Below, piece by piece: positions 1-6,237 of a stretch of 9,535 nt of DNA (position 1 is its first letter; each line of letters begins with the position of its first letter). Both the position numbers and the translations under genes were made by a program. This DNA comes from an uncultured Chloroflexota bacterium. GTDB lineage: Bacteria > Chloroflexota > Anaerolineae > Anaerolineales > Villigracilaceae. Under the pieces are notes generated by a model. It saw only the letters and a program-made list of their open reading frames with translations, ran no database searches and had not been told where the DNA came from. The stretch covers positions 1 through 9,535 of the forward strand of contig CAILWD010000234.1 in NCBI GenBank assembly GCA_903837815.1, in the 5' to 3' direction.

Positions 1-1042
1 GGCTGCCCCATTCAAAGAAGTGCTTTTCGGCTTCCTTGACAATGCGCGACATCATGGCGACGGCTTCGGCGGGGTATTCGCCCGACGCGGTTTCGGCAGA
101 GAGCATGACGGCGTCGGTACCGTCGAAGATGGCGTTGGCAACGTCGGAGGCTTCAGCGCGGGTCGGCAGCGGATTTTGAATCATCGACTCGAGCATTTGT
201 GTGGCGGTGATGACAAGTTTGGCGCGGGCGTTTGCCGCATGGATGATGTGCTTTTGCAAAGACGGCACGCTTTCGGGCGGGAGTTCCACGCCGAGGTCGC
301 CGCGCGCCACCATCACACCGTCCACCACGTCGAGGATGGCTTCGAGTTCGTTCATGGCTTCGGGCTTTTCGAGTTTGGCAATCAGCAGCGGCTTGACATG
401 CCTGTCTGTCGCAAATTCCTGAATGGCGGCGCGAACGGTTTTCACATCTTCAGCGCTGCGGACGAAGGAAATGGCAACCGCGTCCACGCCCTGCGAGATG
501 CCAAAGGCGAGGTCGGCTTTGTCTTTTTCGGTGAAGCCCGCAATGCGGAGTTTGACTCCGGGCAGGTTGATGCCCTTGTGGGATGACAGCGTGCCGCCAA
601 CAAGGACTTTTGCGCCCACCAGTCGCGCCTGCGAGGTGAAGACTTCGAGGGCAAGCCGCCCATCGTCGAGGAGCAGTTTATCGCCAGTCTGGACGGAGTC
701 AAACAGTTCGCGGAAATCAACAGGAATGAGTTGGCAGGCGGTGGTCGGTTTTTCATCTTCGGTGGCGTAAAGGCAGACTTGCTCGCCTACCGAAAGTTGA
801 ATCGGCTGGGCAAGTCTTCCAACGCGAATTTTGGGGCCCTGCAAATCCTGCAAAATGCCGATGGGCGCGTTCAGTTTTTTAGAGACCGCGCGAATGGTTT
901 GAATCCGCGTTGCGTGCTGGGGGTGCGTGCCGTGCGAAAAGTTGAGGCGGGCGACGTTCATCCCCGCTTTGATCAGCGCTTCGAGTACTTCCGCAGAATC
1001 AGACGCGGGTCCGATGGTGGCGACGATTTTTGCTCTTCTCAT
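1..1042 (-). CDS. pyk: Pyruvate kinase, C-terminus cut by window edge
   Basis: Catalyses phosphoenolpyruvate + ADP to pyruvate + ATP, the last step of glycolysis, in the cytoplasm. The minus strand is open from an ATG at 1042 to the window edge, giving 347 residues. Family motifs appear in order: NVARLNFSHG (29-38, with Arg32, Asn34 and Ser36 at the active site), LQDLQGPKIR (64-73), GGTLSSHKGINLPG at the B-domain end (149-162), IAKLEKPEA with catalytic Lys223 and metal ligand Glu225, MVARGDLGVE (244-253), ITATQMLESM (278-287) and GTDAVMLSAETASGEYP (308-324). Full-length enzymes run to about 470 residues, so the catalytic A and B domains are present and the regulatory C domain lies outside. 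The start is supported by AAAAGG (complement of 1051-1056) 8 bases upstream. A weak -10-like TATATT sits at the complement of 1088-1093 with no convincing -35. The gene follows a terminator, so it is probably transcribed separately from the CoA-transferase. Confidence 0.96.
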   Translation of the reverse strand, partial: MRRAKIVATIGPASDSAEVLEALIKAGMNVARLNFSHGTHPQHATRIQTIRAVSKKLNAPIGILQDLQGPKIRVGRLAQPIQLSVGEQVCLYATEDEKPTTACQLIPVDFRELFDSVQTGDKLLLDDGRLALEVFTSQARLVGAKVLVGGTLSSHKGINLPGVKLRIAGFTEKDKADLAFGISQGVDAVAISFVRSAEDVKTVRAAIQEFATDRHVKPLLIAKLEKPEAMNELEAILDVVDGVMVARGDLGVELPPESVPSLQKHIIHAANARAKLVITATQMLESMIQNPLPTRAEASDVANAIFDGTDAVMLSAETASGEYPAEAVAMMSRIVKEAEKHFFEWGS

Positions 1043-1126
1043 GTTGAATTCCTTTTGTTCATAAAGTCAATAAGTTTTACCACGAAAAATATAAAAGGGT
1101 ACACCCCCAGTGGCGAGACGTTCTTC

Positions 1127-1194
1127 ATCCACAGATTTGACAGATTACACAAATTAGAAACAAAAAATCTGTCAAATCTGCGTAATCTGTGGAT
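1127..1194. repeat. Palindromic array of 9-base units (NNNCAGATT)
   Basis: The left arm holds three consecutive 9-mers, CCACAGATT, TGACAGATT and ACACAAATT (1129-1155). A 10-base A-rich spacer follows, then three 9-mers in reverse orientation, AATCTGTCA, AATCTGCGT and AATCTGTGG (1166-1192). The outer ATCCACAGATT is perfectly inverted at both ends (1127-1137 and 1184-1194). The arms match at 21 of 27 positions, so a long imperfect hairpin can form, and the 9-base phase allows register-shifted pairing. From memory, CACAGATT-type palindromes occur as dispersed repeats in Chloroflexota and some other bacteria; that is recall, not a search. No coding potential was seen. It lies in the 236-base gap upstream of pyk. 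Confidence 0.8.
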
Positions 1195-1235
1195 CATTTC
1201 TTTTGATATTTGGAATTTCTGGTCCCCAGTTGGCA

Positions 1236-1273
1236 ACTAAAAACTGGCAGTCTATGGACTGCCAGTTTTTAGT
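1236..1273 (-). terminator. Intrinsic terminator after the CoA-transferase gene
   Basis: A perfect 17-bp inverted repeat (1236-1252 with 1257-1273) encloses a 4-base loop. The core is CTGGCAGTC/GACTGCCAG, flanked by a run of five A on one side and five T on the other. It begins 5 bases after the CoA-transferase stop codon on the minus strand. The A/T-flanked symmetric form can terminate transcription in either direction; only minus-strand genes are visible here. Confidence 0.88.
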
Positions 1274-1278
1274 TTAAG

Positions 1279-2586
1279 CTAAATCCACTGCAATTCCTTT
1301 GCCTTCTTCCTCAGATCGGCGCGGAAATCGGGATGGGCAATATTAACCAGCGCTTCCACGCGCTGACGGATGGTCTTTCCGTACAGGTCGGCCACGCCGT
1401 ATTCGGTGACAACGTAGTGCATGTGGTTGCGTCCTGTCACCACACCTGCGCCCTGTTTGAGCATGGGCACGATCTTGCTGACAAGAGAGCCATCCTTCAT
1501 CTCGTTGGTGCTGGGCATGGCAATGATCGGCACGCCGCCCTTTGAACGCGCCGCGCCGTAGACAAAGTCCAACTGTCCGCCAACACCGCTGAAGAACTTG
1601 TGACCGATGCTGTCGGCGCAGCCTTGACCGGTAAGGTCCACTTCGATGGCAGAGTTGATCGCCACCTGCTTCTCGTTTTGGGCAATCACAAACGGGTCGT
1701 TGACATATTCCTGGCGGTGGAATTCGCACAGCGGGTTGTCGTGCGCCCACCGATACAGGCTCTGCGTGCCGAGGATGAATCCCACCACAATCTTCCCATT
1801 GTGAATGGTCTTGCGGGAATTATTGATGACACCCTTCTCGACCAGCCGCACCACGCCATCGGAAAACATCTCGCTATGGATGCCGAGGTCTTTTTTGTGT
1901 TCAAGATAATTCAAGACCGCGTCCGGAATAGCGCCGATCCCCATTTGCATGGTGGCGCCATCGGGGATCAAGTCGGCAACATAACCGGCGATTTTTTCGC
2001 TAATCTCGTCACCTTCACCGCCCTGGGGCAATTCGGCTACGGGATAATTCACCGGGACCATGTGGGTTATGCGGCTGACGTGGATGAAGGAATCGCCCAG
2101 GGTGCGCGGCATCTGCTCGTTGACTTCGGCGATGATGATCTTTGCCGATTCCGCCGGGGATTTGCTCAAACCGACCTCGACGCCCAGCGAACAGAATCCA
2201 TGCTCGTCAGGCGGCGAAACGTGGATCATGGCAACGTCCACTGGCAGGACGCCGTTTTTGAAGAGCAGGGTAAATTCCGAAAGCAACACGGGCGTGAAAT
2301 CTGCGCGCGCCTCCTGCACCGCCTTGCGGACGTTGGCGCTGATGAAGAGTGTGTTGACCCGCAGGTGTCCTTCCATTTCAGGCTTGACATAATCACTGGG
2401 AGCCACCGAAAGCGCCTGGCAGATTTCCACATTTGTGACGTTGGGCGCGTAATCTACCAGCGCCGCCAGCAATTTCTGCGGAACCGAAACATTGCCTGTC
2501 ATGAAAATACGGTTATCAGATTTAATCGCCCGCACCGCCTCTTCAGCGCTGCACAGGCGCGAGTTGTAAACGCTTTTCCAGTCCAT
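1279..2586 (-). CDS. Acetyl-CoA hydrolase/transferase family CoA-transferase
   Basis: A 435-residue enzyme of the acetyl-CoA hydrolase/transferase family, which includes 4-hydroxybutyrate and butyryl-CoA:acetate CoA-transferases; family members are 430-450 residues. They move CoA between acyl-CoA and a carboxylate (often acetate) through a glutamyl-CoA intermediate. Visible marks are QMGIGAIPDAV (214-224, glycine-rich CoA-binding segment), GIHSEMFSDG with the predicted catalytic Glu239, GGQLDFVYGAARSKGG (336-351) and the C-terminal VTEYGVADLYGKTIRQR (393-409). The exact acyl substrate cannot be told. The ORF could start at 2619, but that start overlaps ald by 31 bases. The ATG at 2586 has GGAAAGGAAAAG upstream, gives the family-like MDWKSVYNSR N-terminus, and lies 2 bases after the ald stop, so I chose it. 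Probably co-transcribed and translationally coupled with ald. A terminator follows immediately. Confidence 0.93.
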   Translation of the reverse strand: MDWKSVYNSRLCSAEEAVRAIKSDNRIFMTGNVSVPQKLLAALVDYAPNVTNVEICQALSVAPSDYVKPEMEGHLRVNTLFISANVRKAVQEARADFTPVLLSEFTLLFKNGVLPVDVAMIHVSPPDEHGFCSLGVEVGLSKSPAESAKIIIAEVNEQMPRTLGDSFIHVSRITHMVPVNYPVAELPQGGEGDEISEKIAGYVADLIPDGATMQMGIGAIPDAVLNYLEHKKDLGIHSEMFSDGVVRLVEKGVINNSRKTIHNGKIVVGFILGTQSLYRWAHDNPLCEFHRQEYVNDPFVIAQNEKQVAINSAIEVDLTGQGCADSIGHKFFSGVGGQLDFVYGAARSKGGVPIIAMPSTNEMKDGSLVSKIVPMLKQGAGVVTGRNHMHYVVTEYGVADLYGKTIRQRVEALVNIAHPDFRADLRKKAKELQWI

Positions 2587-2588
2587 GA

Positions 2589-3677
2589 CTACTTTTCCTT
2601 TCCGGTTGACGGACGCCACAGGTGTTGCAACTGTCCCGCATGGGTATTCACTGCCAAAGCAAGGGCGGGATCTGCCGCAATTGCCGCTTCGACGCCTTTA
2701 TCTGCAATTTCAAGAATGTATGGCGTTGCCACGTTTACAAACGCATGGGTGGCTGTGCGCGCCACCGCACCGGTGATATTCGGCACGCAATAATGCAAAA
2801 CATTTTCCTCGATATAGACGGGGTGCTCATGCGTGGTCGGGCGCGAGGTTTCGATGCAGCCGCCTTCGTCGATGCTGACATCCATGATGACCGAGCGCGG
2901 TTTCATCGAGCGCACCATCTCCCGCGTCACCACAATCGGCGCGCGCTGACCGGCTGCAAGGACTGCTCCCACCAGCACATCCGCATACATGATCGAGCTC
3001 TCGATATTACGTTTGGTCGCCACCTTGGTGATGATACAGGGATTCTTTTCCCAAATGCGCTGGAGCGCGGCAAGGCTCTGATCCAGAACCGTGACATGCG
3101 CCCCCATGTTGAGGAACATCTGTGCGGCAGAAGACCCCACCACGCCGCCGCCAATGATGACCACCTCGGCAGGCGGAACACCGGGCGCGCCGCCCATCAA
3201 AATGCCCCTCCCACCCCAATTGTTCTGGAGCAGGCGCGCCGCGATCTGCGCCACCATCGTCCCGCCCATTTGACTGAAAGGACGCAGCACCGGCAGAGAG
3301 CCATCAACAGATTGAATCTGCTCGTAGGCGATGGCGGTAATCTGCTTTTCGAGAAGGACGTCGATTTTGTCCTGGCGGGTCGAAGCCAGATGCAGGAATC
3401 CCATCACAGCAGTGCCGGGACGGATCCAGTTTAATTCCTCCCGCGTCGGGCGCGAAACCTTCAACACCAAATCGGCGCGTCCAAAGGATTCTTCGGGAGA
3501 AAAAACCAGTTTCGCGCCAGCCGATTCATACTCCTTGTCGCTGAATCCAGTCTGCGCGCCGGCATCGTGTTCGAGCAAAACCTGATGCCCATGTTGAGTG
3601 AGAATTTCGACCCCAGCGGGTGAAAGTCCCACGCGGTACTCAAACGGTCTGCTTTCTTTTGGAATTCCGATGTTCAT
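2589..3677 (-). CDS. ald: Alanine dehydrogenase
   Basis: A 362-residue NAD-dependent enzyme interconverting L-alanine with pyruvate, ammonia and NADH; family members are about 370 residues. N-terminal MNIGIPKESRPFEYRVGLSPAG carries Arg15, the substrate-binding arginine of characterised enzymes. Lys73 (VLKVSRP) and His96 (FLHLAS) match the other pyruvate-site residues. The Rossmann motif GGGVVG is at 176-181, with Asp199 (VLDQS) at the end of the second strand, as expected for NAD rather than NADP. Asp270 (VSIDEGG) matches the catalytic aspartate. The VPNITGAVARTAT segment (298-310) departs from the more usual VANMPGAVPRTST, so this is a divergent member. A longer reading to 3782 is open, but its extra 35 residues are encoded by the upstream palindromic repeat. 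The 3677 ATG has GGAGG 5 bases upstream. The other branch of the family is transhydrogenase alpha subunits, which fit less well. Confidence 0.92.
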   Translation of the reverse strand: MNIGIPKESRPFEYRVGLSPAGVEILTQHGHQVLLEHDAGAQTGFSDKEYESAGAKLVFSPEESFGRADLVLKVSRPTREELNWIRPGTAVMGFLHLASTRQDKIDVLLEKQITAIAYEQIQSVDGSLPVLRPFSQMGGTMVAQIAARLLQNNWGGRGILMGGAPGVPPAEVVIIGGGVVGSSAAQMFLNMGAHVTVLDQSLAALQRIWEKNPCIITKVATKRNIESSIMYADVLVGAVLAAGQRAPIVVTREMVRSMKPRSVIMDVSIDEGGCIETSRPTTHEHPVYIEENVLHYCVPNITGAVARTATHAFVNVATPYILEIADKGVEAAIAADPALALAVNTHAGQLQHLWRPSTGKEK

Positions 3678-3701
3678 CTGTGCCTCCGGGAAATACAAAA
3701 A

Positions 3702-3755
3702 GTAAACAAGTATACAGGTATACAGGCAAACTTGTTTACCTGTATACCTGCCTAC
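3702..3755. repeat. Palindromic array of 8-base units (GTATACAG-like)
   Basis: The plus strand reads as phased 8-mers: GTAAACAA (3702-3709), GTATACAG (3710-3717) and GTATACAG (3718-3725). A 6-base spacer GCAAAC follows, then inverted 8-mers TTGTTTAC (3732-3739), CTGTATAC (3740-3747) and CTGCCTAC (3748-3755). The arms match at 19 of 24 positions and the middle unit is perfect. It fills most of the 82-base gap between rocD and ald. On the minus strand the hairpin is followed at once by TTTTTG, so it may act as a weak terminator or attenuator between the two genes (inference). No gene is encoded, although it is open in the extended ald frame. Confidence 0.8.
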
Positions 3756-3759
3756 GTCG

Positions 3760-4962
3760 CTATTCCATATTGAGAACTTCACGAATGGACGGGAGCGCCC
3801 AATCGATGGTCTCCTTGTCGATCACAAGCGGAGGGGCAAAGCGGATCACGTTGTCATGAGTCTCCTTGGCAAGGATGCCTCTCGCCTTCAACGCCTCGCA
3901 AAAGCGGCGCGCGCCCTTCGCTTCGGGTTTGAGTTCCACGCCGATCAACAAACCGCGTCCGCGAACTTCCTTGATATGCGGGCTGGGGATTTCGCTCAAC
4001 TGCTCGACGAAGTACGTCCCCAATTCGTTGGAACGCTCCGCCAGTTTTTCCTCGCGGATGACATTCAGCGCCGCGCGGGAAACAGCCGCCGCCAGCGGAT
4101 TCCCGCCGAAGGTTGATCCATGCTCCCCGGGCTGGAACAACCCGAGAACTGCTTTATCTGCCAGCACCGCCGAGACAGGGTAAAAACCTCCCGCCAGTGC
4201 CTTGCCAATAATGGTCACATCCGCACGGACTCCTTCGTGGTGCGCCGCAAACAGTTTGCCTGTCCGCGCCAGCCCGGTCTGGATTTCGTCCGCCATGAAC
4301 AAAACATTGTTCTTCTTGCAGATTTCAGAAACCTTCTTCAAATAACCAGCGGGCGGAATGATGACTCCCGCCTCGCCTTGAATTGGCTCCAGCAAAACGG
4401 CGGCGGTGTTGGGCGTAATTGCCTTCTCCACTGCATCAGCATCGCCATATTTGACTGTGACAAAGCCCGGTGTGAAGGGTCCGAAATCATCGCGGTATGC
4501 AGGCTCGGTCGAGAATGAAACGATGGTCACGGTGCGCCCGTGGAAGTTGTTCGAAGCGACGATGATTTCCGCCTGATGGCGCGGGACCTTCTTCACCACA
4601 TAAGCCCATTTGCGGGCGAGTTTGACGGCAGTCTCGACAGCCTCTGCGCCGGAATTCATCGGCAGGGACATTTCGTAGCCCGTCATCTCAGAGAGTTCTT
4701 TGTAAAGCAGGGGCAACTGGTCGTTGCGGAAGGCGCGGGAAGTCAGGGTGACCTTCCCCGCCTGTTCGAGCAATGCCTTCAAAATTTCAGGGTGGACGTG
4801 TCCCTGATTCACCGCCGAGTACGCCGAAAGACAATCGAGGTAGCGCTTGCCTTCCACATCGTAAACCCACACGCCTTCCGCTTTTTCGATCACCACATCC
4901 AAGGGATGATAGTTATGCGCGCCGTACTGCTCTTCGATTTGGATAAAATCTTGTGTGTTCAT
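3760..4962 (-). CDS. rocD: Ornithine aminotransferase (ornithine--oxo-acid transaminase)
   Basis: A 400-residue PLP enzyme transferring the delta-amino group of ornithine to 2-oxoglutarate, giving glutamate-5-semialdehyde and glutamate. Class III aminotransferase marks: YGAHNYHPLDVVIEKAEG (13-30, typical of this subfamily), SAYSAVNQGH (46-55), NSGAEAVE for PLP phosphate (103-110), FHGRT (140-144), LEPIQGEAGV (191-200, Glu197 being the ornithine-specificity glutamate), ADEIQTG with Asp225 pairing with the PLP ring, GKALAGGFYPVSA with Schiff-base Lys254, and HGSTFGGNPLA (281-291). The subfamily motifs favour ornithine over acetylornithine or GABA. The start at 4962 follows AAGG 7-8 bases upstream and gives the normal N-terminus. 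The longer reading to 4995 begins inside a repeat element. It lies between argF and ald, separated from both by repeats, and shares the ornithine pool with ArgF. Confidence 0.95.
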   Translation of the reverse strand: MNTQDFIQIEEQYGAHNYHPLDVVIEKAEGVWVYDVEGKRYLDCLSAYSAVNQGHVHPEILKALLEQAGKVTLTSRAFRNDQLPLLYKELSEMTGYEMSLPMNSGAEAVETAVKLARKWAYVVKKVPRHQAEIIVASNNFHGRTVTIVSFSTEPAYRDDFGPFTPGFVTVKYGDADAVEKAITPNTAAVLLEPIQGEAGVIIPPAGYLKKVSEICKKNNVLFMADEIQTGLARTGKLFAAHHEGVRADVTIIGKALAGGFYPVSAVLADKAVLGLFQPGEHGSTFGGNPLAAAVSRAALNVIREEKLAERSNELGTYFVEQLSEIPSPHIKEVRGRGLLIGVELKPEAKGARRFCEALKARGILAKETHDNVIRFAPPLVIDKETIDWALPSIREVLNME

Positions 4963-4977
4963 AATTGACCTTATAGC

Positions 4978-5093
4978 CGTCATTGCGAGGAGCAACGCGA
5001 CGAAGCAATCTCCTTGTAATTTGAGGATTGCTTCGTCGCCGTGGTCTCATCACGCCCTGCGGGCTACTCGACCATCGGCAACTCGCAATGACG
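4978..5093. repeat. MITE-like element with CGTCATTGCGAG terminal inverted repeats
   Basis: Terminal inverted repeats CGTCATTGCGAG (4978-4989) and CTCGCAATGACG (5082-5093) match perfectly over 12 bases. An inner perfect 14-bp inverted repeat, GCGACGAAGCAATC (4997-5010) with its complement at 5026-5039, forms a hairpin with a 15-base loop. No ORF of note was found. From memory, sequences of the form CGTCATTGCGAGGAGC...GACGAAGCAATC are dispersed in many bacteria, including Chloroflexota; this was not searched. No clear target-site duplication is visible. It fills most of the argF-rocD gap and covers the alternative upstream rocD start. Confidence 0.82.
5039..5078. repeat. Second palindromic repeat nested in the MITE-like element
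   Basis: A 40-base interrupted palindrome: CCG (5039-5041) pairs with CGG (5076-5078), TGGTC (5042-5046) with GACCA (5070-5074), and GCCC (5054-5057) with GGGC (5061-5064) around a TGC loop. It sits in the right arm of the surrounding element only, between the inner stem and the terminal repeat, making that arm longer than the left one. It resembles the common GGTCGAGTAG...GAGACCAC dispersed repeat (recall, not searched). Confidence 0.6.
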
Positions 5094-5107
5094 TATTATT
5101 TATTTAC

Positions 5108-6031
5108 TTATGCCACACCGAACAAACTGGCGAGGATGGCTTTCTGCGCGTGCAGGCGGTTATGCGCCTGTGGGAAGATGACCGAGTGCGGACCGTCCGC
5201 CACTTCGTCGGTCAACTCATGGTTGCGGTGCGCGGGAAGGCAGTGCATCACAATCACATCCTTGTCGGCTTCGCTCACCAGTTGGGAGTTGACCTGGTAG
5301 GGCGGGAAGACCAGTTCGCGCTTGGCGGTTTCCTCTTCCTGTCCCATCGAAGTCCAGGTATCGGTGTAAATCACGTGCGCGCCCTTGACCGCTTCGTGCG
5401 GGTCGCGCAGGAAGGTCAATTTGCTGCCGGTCTTCTTTGCAATGTTTTCAGCAATCGCGATTGCCTTCGGGTTTGTATCATAGCCTTCGGGGGTTGCGAC
5501 GGTGAAATTCCAGCCAAGCTGCGCCGAAACGTGCATCAATGAGGTGGTGACGTTGTTTCCGTCGCCGACATAACTGACGTTCAAGCCTTTGGCGTTGCCG
5601 AATTTCTCGATAACGGTCAGGGCATCTGCCATGCCCTGGCAGGGATGGTTGTAATCGCTCAAGCCGTTGATGACGGGGATTTCAGACCATTTCGCCAGTT
5701 CCACCACATGCGCATGGTCGAAGACACGCGCCATGAGCACCTCCACGTAGCCGGACAAAACACGCGCCACATCCGCAATGGATTCACGCTTGCCAAGACC
5801 GATTTCGCTCGGAGAGAGGTAGAGGGCGTCGCCGCCGCAGTGCCTCATTGCCATGTCGAATGATATACGGGTGCGCAGGCTTGGCTTCTGGAAGATCATC
5901 CCCAACACCTTGCCTTTGAAAATCTTCTTGTTCCCCTTCTTGAAATGCTCCTTCTTGAGCTTGACAGCCAGGTCGAGCATGTCCTGGATTTCCTCCGATG
6001 AATAATCGGAAATTGCGAGAAAGTCCTTCAT
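5108..6031 (-). CDS. argF: Ornithine carbamoyltransferase
   Basis: A 307-residue enzyme, the usual family length, joining carbamoyl phosphate and ornithine to give citrulline and phosphate. It works in arginine synthesis or, in reverse, in the arginine deiminase pathway. Carbamoyl-phosphate site: FQKPSLRTR (47-55) and HPCQ (129-132). The second domain carries YVGDGNNV (154-161). Ornithine-binding marks are DTWTSMG (224-230, the SMG loop) and HCLPAHR (263-269, with Cys264). The SLRTR form instead of STRTR also occurs in acetyl- and succinylornithine enzymes, but those lack the SMG loop, so true ornithine specificity is preferred. The ATG at 6031 has AGGAG 6 bases upstream. No carbamate kinase or arginine deiminase gene is in the window, so anabolic or catabolic use is undecided. 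Confidence 0.96.
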   Translation of the reverse strand: MKDFLAISDYSSEEIQDMLDLAVKLKKEHFKKGNKKIFKGKVLGMIFQKPSLRTRISFDMAMRHCGGDALYLSPSEIGLGKRESIADVARVLSGYVEVLMARVFDHAHVVELAKWSEIPVINGLSDYNHPCQGMADALTVIEKFGNAKGLNVSYVGDGNNVTTSLMHVSAQLGWNFTVATPEGYDTNPKAIAIAENIAKKTGSKLTFLRDPHEAVKGAHVIYTDTWTSMGQEEETAKRELVFPPYQVNSQLVSEADKDVIVMHCLPAHRNHELTDEVADGPHSVIFPQAHNRLHAQKAILASLFGVA

Positions 6032-6120
6032 GGTTACTCCTTGAAAAAATTACTTCGGACGTCTGCCTCACTAACACCGATCGGAGAGTCGCTAGAGTTC
6101 CTGAAGTGTGGATTTCACAA

Positions 6121-6176
6121 AGTATATCTTTATTGTGCTGTTTTTGCATGTCTCAAGCATCACAGTTTATGTGTGA
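6121..6176 (-). promoter_or_regulatory. Candidate argF promoter with upstream inverted-repeat operator
   Basis: On the minus strand a -10-like TATACT (complement of 6121-6126) lies about 90 bases before the argF start. The hexamer at -35 spacing is poor (ATGCAA). About 34 bases further upstream is a 17-base inverted repeat, TCACA-N7-TGTGA (6160-6176), roughly 54 bases before the expected transcript start. A good -10, a poor -35 and an upstream palindrome would fit an activator-dependent promoter. This is inferred from spacing alone; no regulator can be named. Confidence 0.3.
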
Positions 6177-6196
6177 CATTTCGCCAGAGTTCGCGC

Positions 6197-6237
6197 TGAG
6201 CGCAGTCGAAGCGCCCACTGTCCTTCGACTGCGTTCA
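6197..6237. repeat. Short dispersed hairpin repeat (CGCAGTCGAAG type)
   Basis: Stem TGAGCGCAGTCGAAG (6197-6211) pairs with CTTCGACTGCGTTCA (6223-6237), 15 pairs with one G-U, around an 11-base loop. One end contains the stop codon of the metallo-beta-lactamase-fold gene. There is no T-run, so a classical terminator is unlikely. It resembles the CTTCGACTGCGCTCAG palindromes scattered in many bacterial genomes (recall). Confidence 0.65.

Noticed and set aside
20..770. Overlapping plus-strand open frames opposite the left edge
   Set aside because: The minus strand here encodes an unambiguous pyruvate kinase, so these are shadows.
1127..1194. CRISPR array suggested by regularly spaced short units
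   Set aside because: Units are 9 bases with no unique spacers and are inverted half-way, which is not CRISPR geometry. The same holds for 3702-3755.
1600..2793. A 397-codon open frame on the plus strand, antisense to the CoA-transferase and ald genes
   Set aside because: It is antisense to two well-conserved enzymes, has no recognisable motif and low-complexity histidine/arginine-rich composition, and is explained by the codon bias of the opposite strand.
5108..6031. Acetyl- or succinylornithine carbamoyltransferase as an alternative to argF, because of the SLRTR motif
   Set aside because: The SMG ornithine-binding loop (DTWTSMG) and overall length fit ornithine carbamoyltransferase.
6032..6120. 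T-box or attenuator leader before argF, suggested by a T-run near the ribosome-binding site
   Set aside because: No T-box consensus and no stable stem directly before the T-run.
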